Origin: Actinomadura sp. NAK00032
Lineage (GTDB): Bacteria; Actinomycetota; Actinomycetes; Streptosporangiales; Streptosporangiaceae
Length of the DNA: 64,000 nucleotides
NCBI RefSeq assembly: GCF_013364275.1
Contig: NZ_CP054932.1
Coordinates: 1,426,001 to 1,490,000, forward strand
Direction of reading: 5' to 3'
Shown: one piece after another, positions 26,406 to 34,471 of the stretch
Layout: every line of letters begins with the position of its first letter
Position numbering within the stretch: position 1 is the stretch's first letter
Notes under the pieces: generated by a model
The model's input: the letters and a program-made list of their open reading frames with translations, nothing else
Databases searched by the model: none
What the model was told of the DNA's origin: nothing
Translations under genes and position numbers: made by a program

Positions 26406-29294
26406 ATGGCGGGCGACGGCGACCGGATCCTGAGCGAGGATCGGCTGCGCGGAGTGCTCGACCTGTTCGAACGGCTGCGGGAGCGGCCGCCGTGGCGGTG
26501 GCGGGAGCGGCTCCGGCCGCTGCTCCTGCTGCTCGGCCCCGGCCGGGCCACCTCGCACGCCGCCGAGATCCTCAAGACCCGCTGCGAGGACGAGCGCGCC
26601 CCCGTGTCGCACATCGCGGCCGACACGCCCGCCACCGACGTCGCGGGCGTGCTGCGGGAGGCCAAGCGGGAGCTGTCGCAGCCGAGCAGCCGCGCCCGCG
26701 GCGAGCCGGGCCTGCGGTTCCCGCTGCTGGAGATGGCGCTGTGGCTGCGCGACCTGCGGGAGATCCGGCTCGCCGGGGACCGCCCGCCGCCGCGCGGCGC
26801 CTCGGCCGCCGAGCGGGAGAACCACCAGCTGATCCGGCGGCTCACGCATCCGCCGGCCGGCGACAACGAGAACGCGCGGCGCCGCGAGCTGAACCGGGTG
26901 ATCCGCCGCCGCGGCCGGGACGTCCTGCGCGACCTGGAGGAGGTGCGCAGCCGCCCCGCCACGTTCCTGTCGTTCCTGGAGCAGATCGCCCCGATCGGCA
27001 TCGCGGTCGTGGCGCTGATCAGCGCCGGGACGGCGGCGGCGCTCGACCTCGCCTCCGCCGTGCTCGCCGCCGTGATCGGGCTCGCGTTCGTCACCGTGCA
27101 GATCGTCGCCCGGACGCGCGGCTGGTACGGGGTGCGAAGGTTCGGCTGGTTCCTGCGCCAGCCCTACGTCGACCGCGACTCCACCGGGTTCCTCGGCTTC
27201 GCGCTCGGCGTGTTCGATCCGCGCCCGGTCGAGCCCGACGACCACGGCGAGCAGCTCGACCTGCTGCTCGTCGCCGCGTTCCTGGAGGACCTGCGCCGCA
27301 ACTACCGGCGCGACTACCGCCGGGCCGCGTGGGCGCGCGTCCGGTACCCGGTGCTGATCTTCGAGCACCTGTCCGCGCGGCATCCCGGCACGGCGTTCGT
27401 GGAGCTGGCCGAGCGGGTCCGCGCCGACGTCCAGGCCGCCGACCGGCTGAGCGGCTTCGACCCGCTCGTCGTCATCGCCGGCGTCGACCCGAACGCGCCC
27501 GCCGACGACGACCCGAACGTGCCGTCCGGTCCGCGGCTCCTCGACCGGCTCGCGCAGGCCGTCCGGGTGGACCTGTCGTCCGGCGAGCCGCAGAGCGTCA
27601 TTGCCGCGCGCGGCCTGTGGGACCGCTACACCCGCGAGCAGCGCCGCGTCGGCGCCCTCGGCTCGCGCCGCGAACTGCGCGTCGACGTCACCCGCGACCC
27701 GGGCGGCGACCTGCCGCCCGTCCGGCCGGTGCGGCGCCGCCCGCGGCTCGCGCACCCGGCGCTGCCGTGGATCGCGATGGTCGCGGTCGCCGCGGCGTCC
27801 ATCACGGTCATCTCGGTACAGGTGGTGAAGTACTGCTCGCCGTTCGGGATCAGGCGGATGCCGAACGGCGAGTGCGTCGGCATCACCGACGGCTCGTACC
27901 GGTTCGGCGAGGAGTCCGGCGGCCGGAACAACGACAACCGGCTGAACAAGGTGCTGGACCGGATCGAGGCGCTGAACGACCACGTCAAGGCGTCCGGCAA
28001 GCCGTACGCGACGGTCGTCTACCTCGGCCCGGTCACCGCCGACCCGTCGATCAAGAACCGGCGGATCGACCTGCTCGCCGGGGTGCAGGGCGAGCTGATC
28101 GGGCTGGCGATCGCGCAGAAGCGGTTCAACGACGCGGCCGAGGGCAAGGACCTGCGGCTGCGGGTGCTGATCGCCAACGCGGGCGCCAAGTTCCGCTACG
28201 CCGTGCACGTCGCGGAGCAGATCCGCAAGCGCGCCCTGGAGGACCGCTCCATCGTCGCGGTGGTCGGCTTCGAGCAGAGCCGCCAGCAGACGCAGGAGGC
28301 GATCAGGCTGCTGGCCAAGTCGGCGCTGCCGCTGGTCGGCACCGCCAACAGCTACGACAAGACGGCGATGCTGGACGACGACGCCGGCTACTCGCCCTAC
28401 TACTTCCGGCTCGCGTCGCCGAACGCGCGCACCGCCGAGCACGCCGCGTACTGGGCGCGGCACGGCGACGTCGGCGGCCGGAAGGTGGACGACGCCGTCG
28501 TCATCTACGACGGCGAGCCCGACGACCTCTACAGCCGGAACCTGGCCACCGACTTCGAGAAGGCGTTCCGCCCCGGGAAGGCGCTGATGCGCCCGTACCG
28601 GAACCCGGGCGAGCTGAACAAGTCCGTCCGGGAGGCGTGCCAGAACCAGCCGGACATGTTCTACTACGCCGGACGTTCCGACGAGTTCCGCTCGTTCGTC
28701 AACGTCCTGGAGCTGTCGTGCCCCAAGCGGCCGCTGGTGATGGCGGACGACGAGATCGCCAAGTACGTCAGCGACAACGCCGACGAACTCGGCCGCAAGA
28801 ACACCTTCGACCTGTACTTCACCCCGCTCGCCGCGCGGGAGGCGTGGACGTGGCGCTGGATCGGCGACCAGGCGCCGCAGACCTTCTACTCCGACTACGA
28901 CCCGGCCGTCCGGGAGATGACCTCGAAGGACGACGCGTCCGGGCGGCGGCCGTCCATCACCCGCGCCGCGGTGAGCTACGACGCCGCCACCCTCATCGCG
29001 ACCGTGGCGAGCCGGGTGTACTGGCAGGAGAAGGCGCAGCCGTCCGCCGGGTCGGTGTTCGCGGCGCTGAACGACCCCGACCACGACGTGCTGCGCAACG
29101 GGGCGAGCGGCGTCATCCGGTTCGGTTCCCGGGCGACCGGCCACCAGGTGGTTGACAAACCGGTCCTGCTCGCGACGATCAATCCCGACGGCACTACTGA
29201 GGTCAAGCAGATCTGCGGCCGCCTGATCGCGGGCGAGCAGGGCCGGGCGTCCTGCCCGCCCGGCGACGCCGCGACGCGGGCGACGGCCCAGTAG
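26406..29294 (+). CDS. Receptor-like chimera: cytoplasmic NTPase-like region, three TMs, extracellular type I periplasmic-binding domain
   Basis: A 962-aa single-chain protein. Residues 1-190 include 'LLLLLGPGRATSHAAEIL' (40-56), which looks like a P-loop that has lost its lysine. Two membrane helices (about 192-213 and 215-236) follow. The 240-450 region has 'PVLIFEHLSARHPGTAF' and 'DPLVVIAGVD', resembling the Walker B area of STAND-like NTPases. A third helix (452-474) puts the rest outside. Residues 500-950 form a branched-chain amino-acid-receptor-like binding fold (Peripla_BP_6) with 'VVGFEQSRQQTQEAIRLLAK' and 'YYFRLASPNARTAEHAAYW' as landmarks. The binding fold is well supported; the degenerate NTPase is inference. 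No transport permease is nearby, so sensing is more likely than uptake. Confidence 0.75.
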   Translation: MAGDGDRILSEDRLRGVLDLFERLRERPPWRWRERLRPLLLLLGPGRATSHAAEILKTRCEDERAPVSHIAADTPATDVAGVLREAKRELSQPSSRARGEPGLRFPLLEMALWLRDLREIRLAGDRPPPRGASAAERENHQLIRRLTHPPAGDNENARRRELNRVIRRRGRDVLRDLEEVRSRPATFLSFLEQIAPIGIAVVALISAGTAAALDLASAVLAAVIGLAFVTVQIVARTRGWYGVRRFGWFLRQPYVDRDSTGFLGFALGVFDPRPVEPDDHGEQLDLLLVAAFLEDLRRNYRRDYRRAAWARVRYPVLIFEHLSARHPGTAFVELAERVRADVQAADRLSGFDPLVVIAGVDPNAPADDDPNVPSGPRLLDRLAQAVRVDLSSGEPQSVIAARGLWDRYTREQRRVGALGSRRELRVDVTRDPGGDLPPVRPVRRRPRLAHPALPWIAMVAVAAASITVISVQVVKYCSPFGIRRMPNGECVGITDGSYRFGEESGGRNNDNRLNKVLDRIEALNDHVKASGKPYATVVYLGPVTADPSIKNRRIDLLAGVQGELIGLAIAQKRFNDAAEGKDLRLRVLIANAGAKFRYAVHVAEQIRKRALEDRSIVAVVGFEQSRQQTQEAIRLLAKSALPLVGTANSYDKTAMLDDDAGYSPYYFRLASPNARTAEHAAYWARHGDVGGRKVDDAVVIYDGEPDDLYSRNLATDFEKAFRPGKALMRPYRNPGELNKSVREACQNQPDMFYYAGRSDEFRSFVNVLELSCPKRPLVMADDEIAKYVSDNADELGRKNTFDLYFTPLAAREAWTWRWIGDQAPQTFYSDYDPAVREMTSKDDASGRRPSITRAAVSYDAATLIATVASRVYWQEKAQPSAGSVFAALNDPDHDVLRNGASGVIRFGSRATGHQVVDKPVLLATINPDGTTEVKQICGRLIAGEQGRASCPPGDAATRATAQ

Positions 29295-29316
29295 CGGCGT
29301 CCGGAAAAGCCGAAGA

Positions 29317-29336
29317 CCCCCGGGATCGTCCGGGGG
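29317..29336 (+). terminator. Intrinsic hairpin after receptor gene
   Basis: cccccgg (29317-29323) pairs with ccggggg (29330-29336) over a 6-base loop, 22 bp after the stop. It lies in the gap before the convergent citrate synthase gene and may serve both directions. Confidence 0.55.
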
Positions 29337-29397
29337 CCTCGGCGGCGTCGATTCGCGAGGGGATGGGGGGAAGGTGTCTCAGGTCATGCGGGCGGAC

Positions 29398-30501
29398 TCA
29401 GCCCTTGAGGACCTCGGCCGCTCCCGTGACCTCGCTGATCGCGCGGGTGCCCGGGCCGGTGTACTTGGCGCTCGGCCGGACGAGGCGCCCGGTGCGCTTC
29501 TGCTCCAGGATGTGCGCCGCCCAGCCGGCGGTGCGGCCGCAGGTGAACATGGCGGGCATCATCGCGGTCGGGACCTCGGCGAAGTCCAGGATGACCGCGG
29601 CCCAGAACTCGACGTTGGTCTCGATCGGGCGGTCCGGACGGCGCTCGCGCAGCTCGGCGAGGGCGGCGTCCTCCAGGGCCTTGGCGGCCTCGAAGCGGGG
29701 CGCGCCCAGCTCCTTGGCGGTGCGGCGGAGCACGCGGGCGCGCGGGTCCTCGGCGCGGTAGACGCGGTGGCCGAAGCCCATCAGCCGCTCGCCGCCGTCG
29801 AGGATGTCGGTGACGACCTTGCGGGCGTCGCCGAGCTGCTCGACCTTCTCGATCATCGGGAGCACCCGGGCCGGGGCGCCGCCGTGCAGCGGGCCCGACA
29901 TGGCGCCGATCGCGCCGGACATGCTGGCCGCCACGTCCGCCCCGGTGGAGGCGATCACCCGCGCGGTGAAGGTGGAGGCGTTCATGCCGTGCTCGGCGGC
30001 GGAGACCCAGTAGGCGTCGATGGCCCGGACGTGCTGCGGGTCGGGCTCACCGCGCCAGCGGACCATGAAGCGCTCGGTGATGGTCGCGGACTCGTCGATC
30101 CGCCGCTGCGGCACCATCGGCAGGCCGACGCCGCGCGCGGACTGCGCGACGAACGACAGCGCCGTCACCGACACGCGGGCGAGGTCGGCGCGGGCCTCCT
30201 CGTCGGAGATGTCGAGCAGCGGCCGCATGCCGTACGCGGTGGCGAGGGTGGGGAGGGCGCTCTGCACGTCCACCCGCACGTCGCCGGAGGTGACCGGGAG
30301 CAGGTGGGGGTCGGCGGGGGCGAGCCCGGGGGTGAAGCTGTCGTCCACCAGTAGGCCCCAGGCGTCGCCGAAGGAGACGCGGCCGACGAGTTCCTCGATG
30401 TCGACGCCCCGGTAGCGGAGGGCGCCGCCCTCCTTGTCCGGTTCGGCGATCTCGGTCTCGAAGGCCACGACCCCCTCGAGACCAGGTTTGAAGTCGGACA
30501 T
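29398..30501 (-). CDS. Citrate synthase 2
   Basis: A 367-aa citrate synthase of the short actinobacterial type, condensing oxaloacetate and acetyl-CoA. The catalytic regions are visible: 'AAEHGMNASTF' and 'GPLHGGAPARV' (His residues), 'MGFGHRVY' (His), and the C-terminal Asp region 'TNVEFWAAVILDFAEVP' with the substrate-binding Arg in 'CGRTAGWAAHILEQ'. The N-terminal 'GLEGVVAFETEIAEPDKEGG' identifies the citrate synthase 2 branch. ATG 30501 follows AAGGCAGG; a longer frame from 30549 is not conserved. It is divergent from pdxH, an arrangement known in other actinobacteria. Confidence 0.93.
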   Translation of the reverse strand: MSDFKPGLEGVVAFETEIAEPDKEGGALRYRGVDIEELVGRVSFGDAWGLLVDDSFTPGLAPADPHLLPVTSGDVRVDVQSALPTLATAYGMRPLLDISDEEARADLARVSVTALSFVAQSARGVGLPMVPQRRIDESATITERFMVRWRGEPDPQHVRAIDAYWVSAAEHGMNASTFTARVIASTGADVAASMSGAIGAMSGPLHGGAPARVLPMIEKVEQLGDARKVVTDILDGGERLMGFGHRVYRAEDPRARVLRRTAKELGAPRFEAAKALEDAALAELRERRPDRPIETNVEFWAAVILDFAEVPTAMMPAMFTCGRTAGWAAHILEQKRTGRLVRPSAKYTGPGTRAISEVTGAAEVLKG

Positions 30502-30627
30502 GTCGTCCTGCCTTTCGTCCCCAAGAGTGATAAGGCGGTGCCGTGCCATTGAACCCTGTCCGCCTTACTGACCAGTACCCAGGGGCCATGCGAGTTGCAC
30601 AAGCCCCAGGTGAGAGGCTCTGACGCT

Positions 30628-31350
30628 GTGGATTCCGCAACGCCCGACCCCGCACGGCTCCGCAGATCCTACGAGGCGGGCGAATTGTCCGAGTCGGCGC
30701 TCCCCGCCGATCCGCTCCCGCTGTTCGCCGCGTGGTTCGCCGACGTGCACGCCGCCGGGCTCGCCGAGCCGAACGCGATGGTGCTCGCGACCGCGTCCGG
30801 CGACGGCGTCCCGAGCGCCCGGCTCGTGCTGCTCAAGGGGTACGGGCCGCAGGGGTTCCGGTTCTTCACGAACCTGCTGTCCGACAAGGCCCGCGACCTC
30901 GCCGCGAACCCGCGCGCGGCCCTGGTGTTCCCCTGGCATCCGCTGTACCGGCAGGTGCGGGTCTCGGGTCCGGTGACCGAACTGTCGCGGGACGAGTCGG
31001 CCGCCTACTTCCGGACGCGCCCGTACGGGTCGCGGCTCGGCGCGTGGGCGAGCGAGCACCAGTCGGGCGTCATCCCCGGCCGGGACGTGCTGGAGCGCGG
31101 CTACGCCGAGGCGGCCGCGCGCTGGCCGGATCCGGCCGCCGGGCAGCCGCCGGGGGCACCGGACGGGGACGGCTCCGACGTCGTCCCGCTGCCGGACTTC
31201 TGGGGCGGCTACCGCCTGGTTCCCGCGTCGATCGAGTTCTGGCAGGGCCGCCGCGACCGGCTGCACGACCGGATTCGTTACCGCCGCGAAGTATCTCCGG
31301 GGGGTGCGGAGGAGCCGGGGGAGTGGACGGCGGAGAGACTGTCTCCGTGA
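30628..31350 (+). CDS. pdxH: Pyridoxamine 5'-phosphate oxidase
   Basis: A 240-aa FMN-dependent oxidase that makes pyridoxal 5'-phosphate from PNP or PMP. 'RRSYEAGELSE' opens the protein. 'SARLVLLKGYGPQGFRFFTN' and 'RQVRVSGPVTEL' form the FMN-binding barrel, and 'EFWQGRRDRLHDRIRYRR' is the C-terminal dimer and active-site signature. A 20-residue Pro/Gly insertion (about 172-190) is longer than in E. coli PdxH. GTG 30628 is chosen over a TTG 11 codons earlier. Its stop overlaps the GTG of the next MFS gene in a GTGA junction, implying translational coupling. Confidence 0.93.
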   Translation: MDSATPDPARLRRSYEAGELSESALPADPLPLFAAWFADVHAAGLAEPNAMVLATASGDGVPSARLVLLKGYGPQGFRFFTNLLSDKARDLAANPRAALVFPWHPLYRQVRVSGPVTELSRDESAAYFRTRPYGSRLGAWASEHQSGVIPGRDVLERGYAEAAARWPDPAAGQPPGAPDGDGSDVVPLPDFWGGYRLVPASIEFWQGRRDRLHDRIRYRREVSPGGAEEPGEWTAERLSP

Positions 31351-32765
31351 CATCGGAACAGCAGCCATCCCCCACCGACACTCCTGACACCGCCGGGCGC
31401 GCCGGCGCGGGCGCGGCGTCCGGCGAGGAGCCGGCTGAGCCCGAGGAACCCGCGAAACCCGGGGAGCGGGCGGGGCCGGAGGAGGCCGCCGGGAGGCCGC
31501 CGGGCGCCCGCGGCAGGCTGCGGCGGCTGGCGATCGACGTCCGGCCGCTGCGGAAGCCGGAGTACCGGCGGCTGTGGCTCGGGCAGGGCGTGTCGTTCGT
31601 CGGTTTCCAGGTCACCGCCGTCGCCGTGCCCGTCCAGGTGTACGACATGACGCGGTCGTCGCTGTGGGTCGGCGTGCTCGGCTTCGTCAACCTCGTCCCG
31701 CTGATCGTGTTCGGGCTGTGGGGCGGCGCGATCGCCGACCACATGGACCGGCGGCGGCTGCTGTTCGCCTCGTCCTGCGTGATGTGGGCGGCGACGCTGC
31801 TGCTGCTCGTCCAGGCCCTGCTCGGGATCGAGAGCCTCACCCTGATCATGGCGGTGGTGGCGGTCCAGGCGGTCGGGTTCGCGGTGGCCTCGCCGACCCG
31901 CAGCGCGATCATCCCCCGGCTGGTGGACCGGGAGCTCGTCCCGGCGGCCAACACCCTCAACTTCACCGCCAGCCAGTTCGGGATGCTGGCCGGGCCGCTG
32001 TTCGCCGGCGTGCTGCTGGCGCACTGGCACTACGCGGCGGCCTACGCGCTCGACGCCGTGCTGTTCACCGTCGTCCTCTACGCGGCGCTGCGGCTGCCGG
32101 CGATCCCGCCGCTCGGCGACGTCACCGGCGCGCCGGGCCTGCGGTCGGTGATCGACGGGCTGAGCTACCTGGCCACGCAGCCGGTGCTGCTGATGTCGTT
32201 CGTCGTGGACATCATCGCGATGGCGATCGCGATGCCGCGCGCCCTGTTCCCCGAGGTGGCCGAGACGCAGTTCGGCGGGGAGGGCGCGGTCGGCTGGCTG
32301 TTCGCCGCCATCGCGATCGGCGCGTTCCTCGGCGGGCTGTCGTCCGGCTGGATCGGGCGGGTGCACCGGCAGGGGCTGGCGCTCGTGGCCTCGATCGTGG
32401 TGTGGGGGCTGGCCGTGGCGGCGGCCGGGCTCGCCGGCTCGCTGTGGCTCGCGGTGGTGCTGCTCGCCGTGGGCGGCGCGGCCGACCTGGTGTCGGCGGT
32501 CTTCCGCCAGTCGATGCTCCAGACGTACGCGCCGGACAAGCTGCGCGGCCGGCTCCAGGGCGTGTTCACCGTGGTCGTCGCGGGCGGCCCCCGGCTCGGG
32601 GACGTGCGGGCGGGCGCGACCGCGAGCGTCGCCGGCGCCACCGCGTCCTGGGTGGGCGGCGGCCTGGCCTGCGCGGCGCTGGTGGTCGTCGCCGCGTTCG
32701 CCGTCCCGGCGCTCGTCCGCTACGACACCCGCACGGCCGAGGCGGTCACGGTCGCCGAGCCCTGA
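31347..32765 (+). CDS. MFS transporter coupled to pdxH
   Basis: A 472-aa transporter of the MFS_3/EntS-like group. Residues 1-55 are an acidic, Pro/Glu-rich cytoplasmic tail. The membrane domain starts near 'RPLRKPEYRRLWLGQGVSFVG' and has about 12 segments; 'GAIADHMDRRR' is motif A. The start GTG overlaps the pdxH stop (GTGA), with GGAGAGA upstream, so the two genes form one operon. A vitamin B6-related substrate is tempting but unproven. The C-terminal stop is 10 bp from the convergent UdgX gene. Confidence 0.85.
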   Translation: MTSEQQPSPTDTPDTAGRAGAGAASGEEPAEPEEPAKPGERAGPEEAAGRPPGARGRLRRLAIDVRPLRKPEYRRLWLGQGVSFVGFQVTAVAVPVQVYDMTRSSLWVGVLGFVNLVPLIVFGLWGGAIADHMDRRRLLFASSCVMWAATLLLLVQALLGIESLTLIMAVVAVQAVGFAVASPTRSAIIPRLVDRELVPAANTLNFTASQFGMLAGPLFAGVLLAHWHYAAAYALDAVLFTVVLYAALRLPAIPPLGDVTGAPGLRSVIDGLSYLATQPVLLMSFVVDIIAMAIAMPRALFPEVAETQFGGEGAVGWLFAAIAIGAFLGGLSSGWIGRVHRQGLALVASIVVWGLAVAAAGLAGSLWLAVVLLAVGGAADLVSAVFRQSMLQTYAPDKLRGRLQGVFTVVVAGGPRLGDVRAGATASVAGATASWVGGGLACAALVVVAAFAVPALVRYDTRTAEAVTVAEP

Positions 32766-32774
32766 CCCCGCGGC

Positions 32775-33479
32775 TCACGCGAGGGCGGAGGCGACGATCC
32801 TCAGGTCGTCCAGGAGGCCCGCGTAGACGGCGTCGCGGTCCTCGGCGCGCAGCACGGCGGACGGGTGGATCGTCGCCAGCAGCCGCGTGTCGGCCCGCTC
32901 CGGCGGCGCCTCGCCGAGTTCGCGCCCCGCAGCCGGGGTACCGATCGTCTCCAGGTCGGGCAGCGCCATCAGGCGCCCGCGCTGCTTCGTCACCCGGAAC
33001 GACGAGCCGAGCAGCGCCTTGCCGGCGGTGGCGCCGAGCACGACGACGACGTCCGGCTCCAGGACCCGCAGCTCTGCGAGCAGCCAGGGGCGGCACGCGC
33101 GCATCTCCCCGGCGTTCGGCGTCTCGTGGATGCGCCGCTTGCCGGCCGCCTGCCGCTTGAACTTGAAGTGCTTCACGGCGTTGGTGACGTAGACGTCGCC
33201 GCGCTCGATCCCGGCCTCCTCCAGGGCCCGGTCGAGGACGCGTCCGGCGGGGCCGACGAACGGGTGGCCCTTGCGGTCCTCCTGGTCGCCGGGCTGCTCG
33301 CCGACGAGCACGATCCGGCCGCCCGGCGAGCCCTCCCCGAAGACCGTCTGGGTGGCGTCGGCGTAGAGGTCGCAGCCCCGGCAGTCCGCGGCCGCGCGGC
33401 GCAGGGCGCCGAGATCGGCGCGCTCCCCGGGCGTCCGGGGCAGGAACGGTTCCGCGTCATGGGAAGGTTTCGCGTTCAT
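32775..33479 (-). CDS. udgX: UdgX family uracil-DNA binding protein
   Basis: A 234-aa uracil-DNA glycosylase superfamily protein of the UdgX branch, related to family 4 UDGs. The distinguishing R-loop KRRIH (114-118) is present. In Mycobacterium smegmatis UdgX this histidine forms a covalent bond with the abasic sugar after uracil removal, freezing the enzyme on DNA. Motif A GEQPGDQED lies at 60-68 and motif B HPSAVLR near 210. Cys33, Cys36 and Cys129 fit part of the iron-sulfur cluster site. It probably protects against uracil in DNA. It is convergent with the MFS gene and lies divergent from the DtxR-type regulator; no LexA box was seen upstream. Confidence 0.92.
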   Translation of the reverse strand: MNAKPSHDAEPFLPRTPGERADLGALRRAAADCRGCDLYADATQTVFGEGSPGGRIVLVGEQPGDQEDRKGHPFVGPAGRVLDRALEEAGIERGDVYVTNAVKHFKFKRQAAGKRRIHETPNAGEMRACRPWLLAELRVLEPDVVVVLGATAGKALLGSSFRVTKQRGRLMALPDLETIGTPAAGRELGEAPPERADTRLLATIHPSAVLRAEDRDAVYAGLLDDLRIVASALA

Positions 33480-33577
33480 CTTGCGTTCCCCTTACCCGGC
33501 TTCAGGGGGATATTCGCGGGGCCCGGCGGGGCCGTGCCCGAGCAAGTAGACTCCTGCTCATAAGACTGGAGGGAGCT

Positions 33578-34279
33578 GTGACCTCACACGGCCTTATCGA
33601 TACCACGGAGATGTACCTCCGGACGGTTTTCGAGCTCGAAGAGGAGGGGATCATTCCCCTCCGCGCGCGCATCGCGGAGCGGCTCTCCCAGAGCGGCCCG
33701 ACGGTGAGCCAGACGGTCGCGCGCATGGAGCGCGACGGCCTGCTCAGGGTCGAGGGCGATCGGCATCTCGCACTGACCGAAAGCGGTCGCGGTCTCGCCA
33801 CGCGCGTCATGCGCAAGCACCGGCTGGCCGAGTGCCTGCTGGTCAACGTGATCGGCCTGCCCTGGGAGGACGTCCACATCGAGGCGTGCCGCTGGGAGCA
33901 CGTGATGTCGGAGGACGTCGAGCGCCGCCTGGTCGCGCTGCTGGACAACCCGACCACCTGCCCGCACGGCAACCCGATCCCCGGGCTGGACGAGCTCGGC
34001 GGGCACGGCGAGGACGGCGACCCCGCGCCGCTGTCGGTGATGACCGCCGTCGCGAGCCCCGCCGGGTCCGGCGCGGTGATCCGGCGGATCAGCGAGCAGG
34101 TGCAGAGCGACAGCGACCTGATGCTTAGACTCAAGCAGATAGGGATACAACCGGGACGAGAGGTGATTCTCCGGGCGACCGATGACGGGGTACGGGTGAT
34201 CAGTGACGACGAGGACGAGGGGCCCGCGACAGAGCTGCCGCGCGACATCGCCGAACACGTCTTCGTCAGCAGGCGCTGA
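33578..34279 (+). CDS. DtxR/IdeR family metal-dependent regulator
   Basis: A 233-aa iron or manganese-dependent repressor. The winged HTH spans 1-72 ('IAERLSQSGPTVSQTVARME'). The dimerisation domain holds the metal ligands, seen as 'EACRWEHVMSEDVE' (Cys, Glu, His) and His in 'MRKHRLAE'. The C-terminal SH3-like (FeoA-like) domain covers 150-233. Length and motifs match IdeR/DtxR of actinobacteria, which represses siderophore and uptake genes when Fe(II) is ample. GTG 33578 follows GGAGGG. No canonical iron box was found in the window, so its targets lie elsewhere. It could also be a manganese-responsive paralogue. Confidence 0.9.
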   Translation: MTSHGLIDTTEMYLRTVFELEEEGIIPLRARIAERLSQSGPTVSQTVARMERDGLLRVEGDRHLALTESGRGLATRVMRKHRLAECLLVNVIGLPWEDVHIEACRWEHVMSEDVERRLVALLDNPTTCPHGNPIPGLDELGGHGEDGDPAPLSVMTAVASPAGSGAVIRRISEQVQSDSDLMLRLKQIGIQPGREVILRATDDGVRVISDDEDEGPATELPRDIAEHVFVSRR

Positions 34280-34471
34280 CACGATCGGCGTGCGAGCACC
34301 GGTTCCGACGGTCTATACCGAAGATCTCCATACCATCGCGCCTTTCGGGCGTATCCCGGCGCCGGGTTCGTCGTTCAATACGACGAGACGAACTCATGCG
34401 CCGGCCGTACCGCCACGCCCGGTGAACAGCAGGCCGGGGACGGCGGCCGCCGGCAGGATCGGGATGGGGAG

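Noticed and set aside
33480..33577. A LexA or iron box between UdgX and the DtxR gene
   Set aside because: No sequence resembling cgaac-N4-gttcg or the ttaggttag-type iron box was found.
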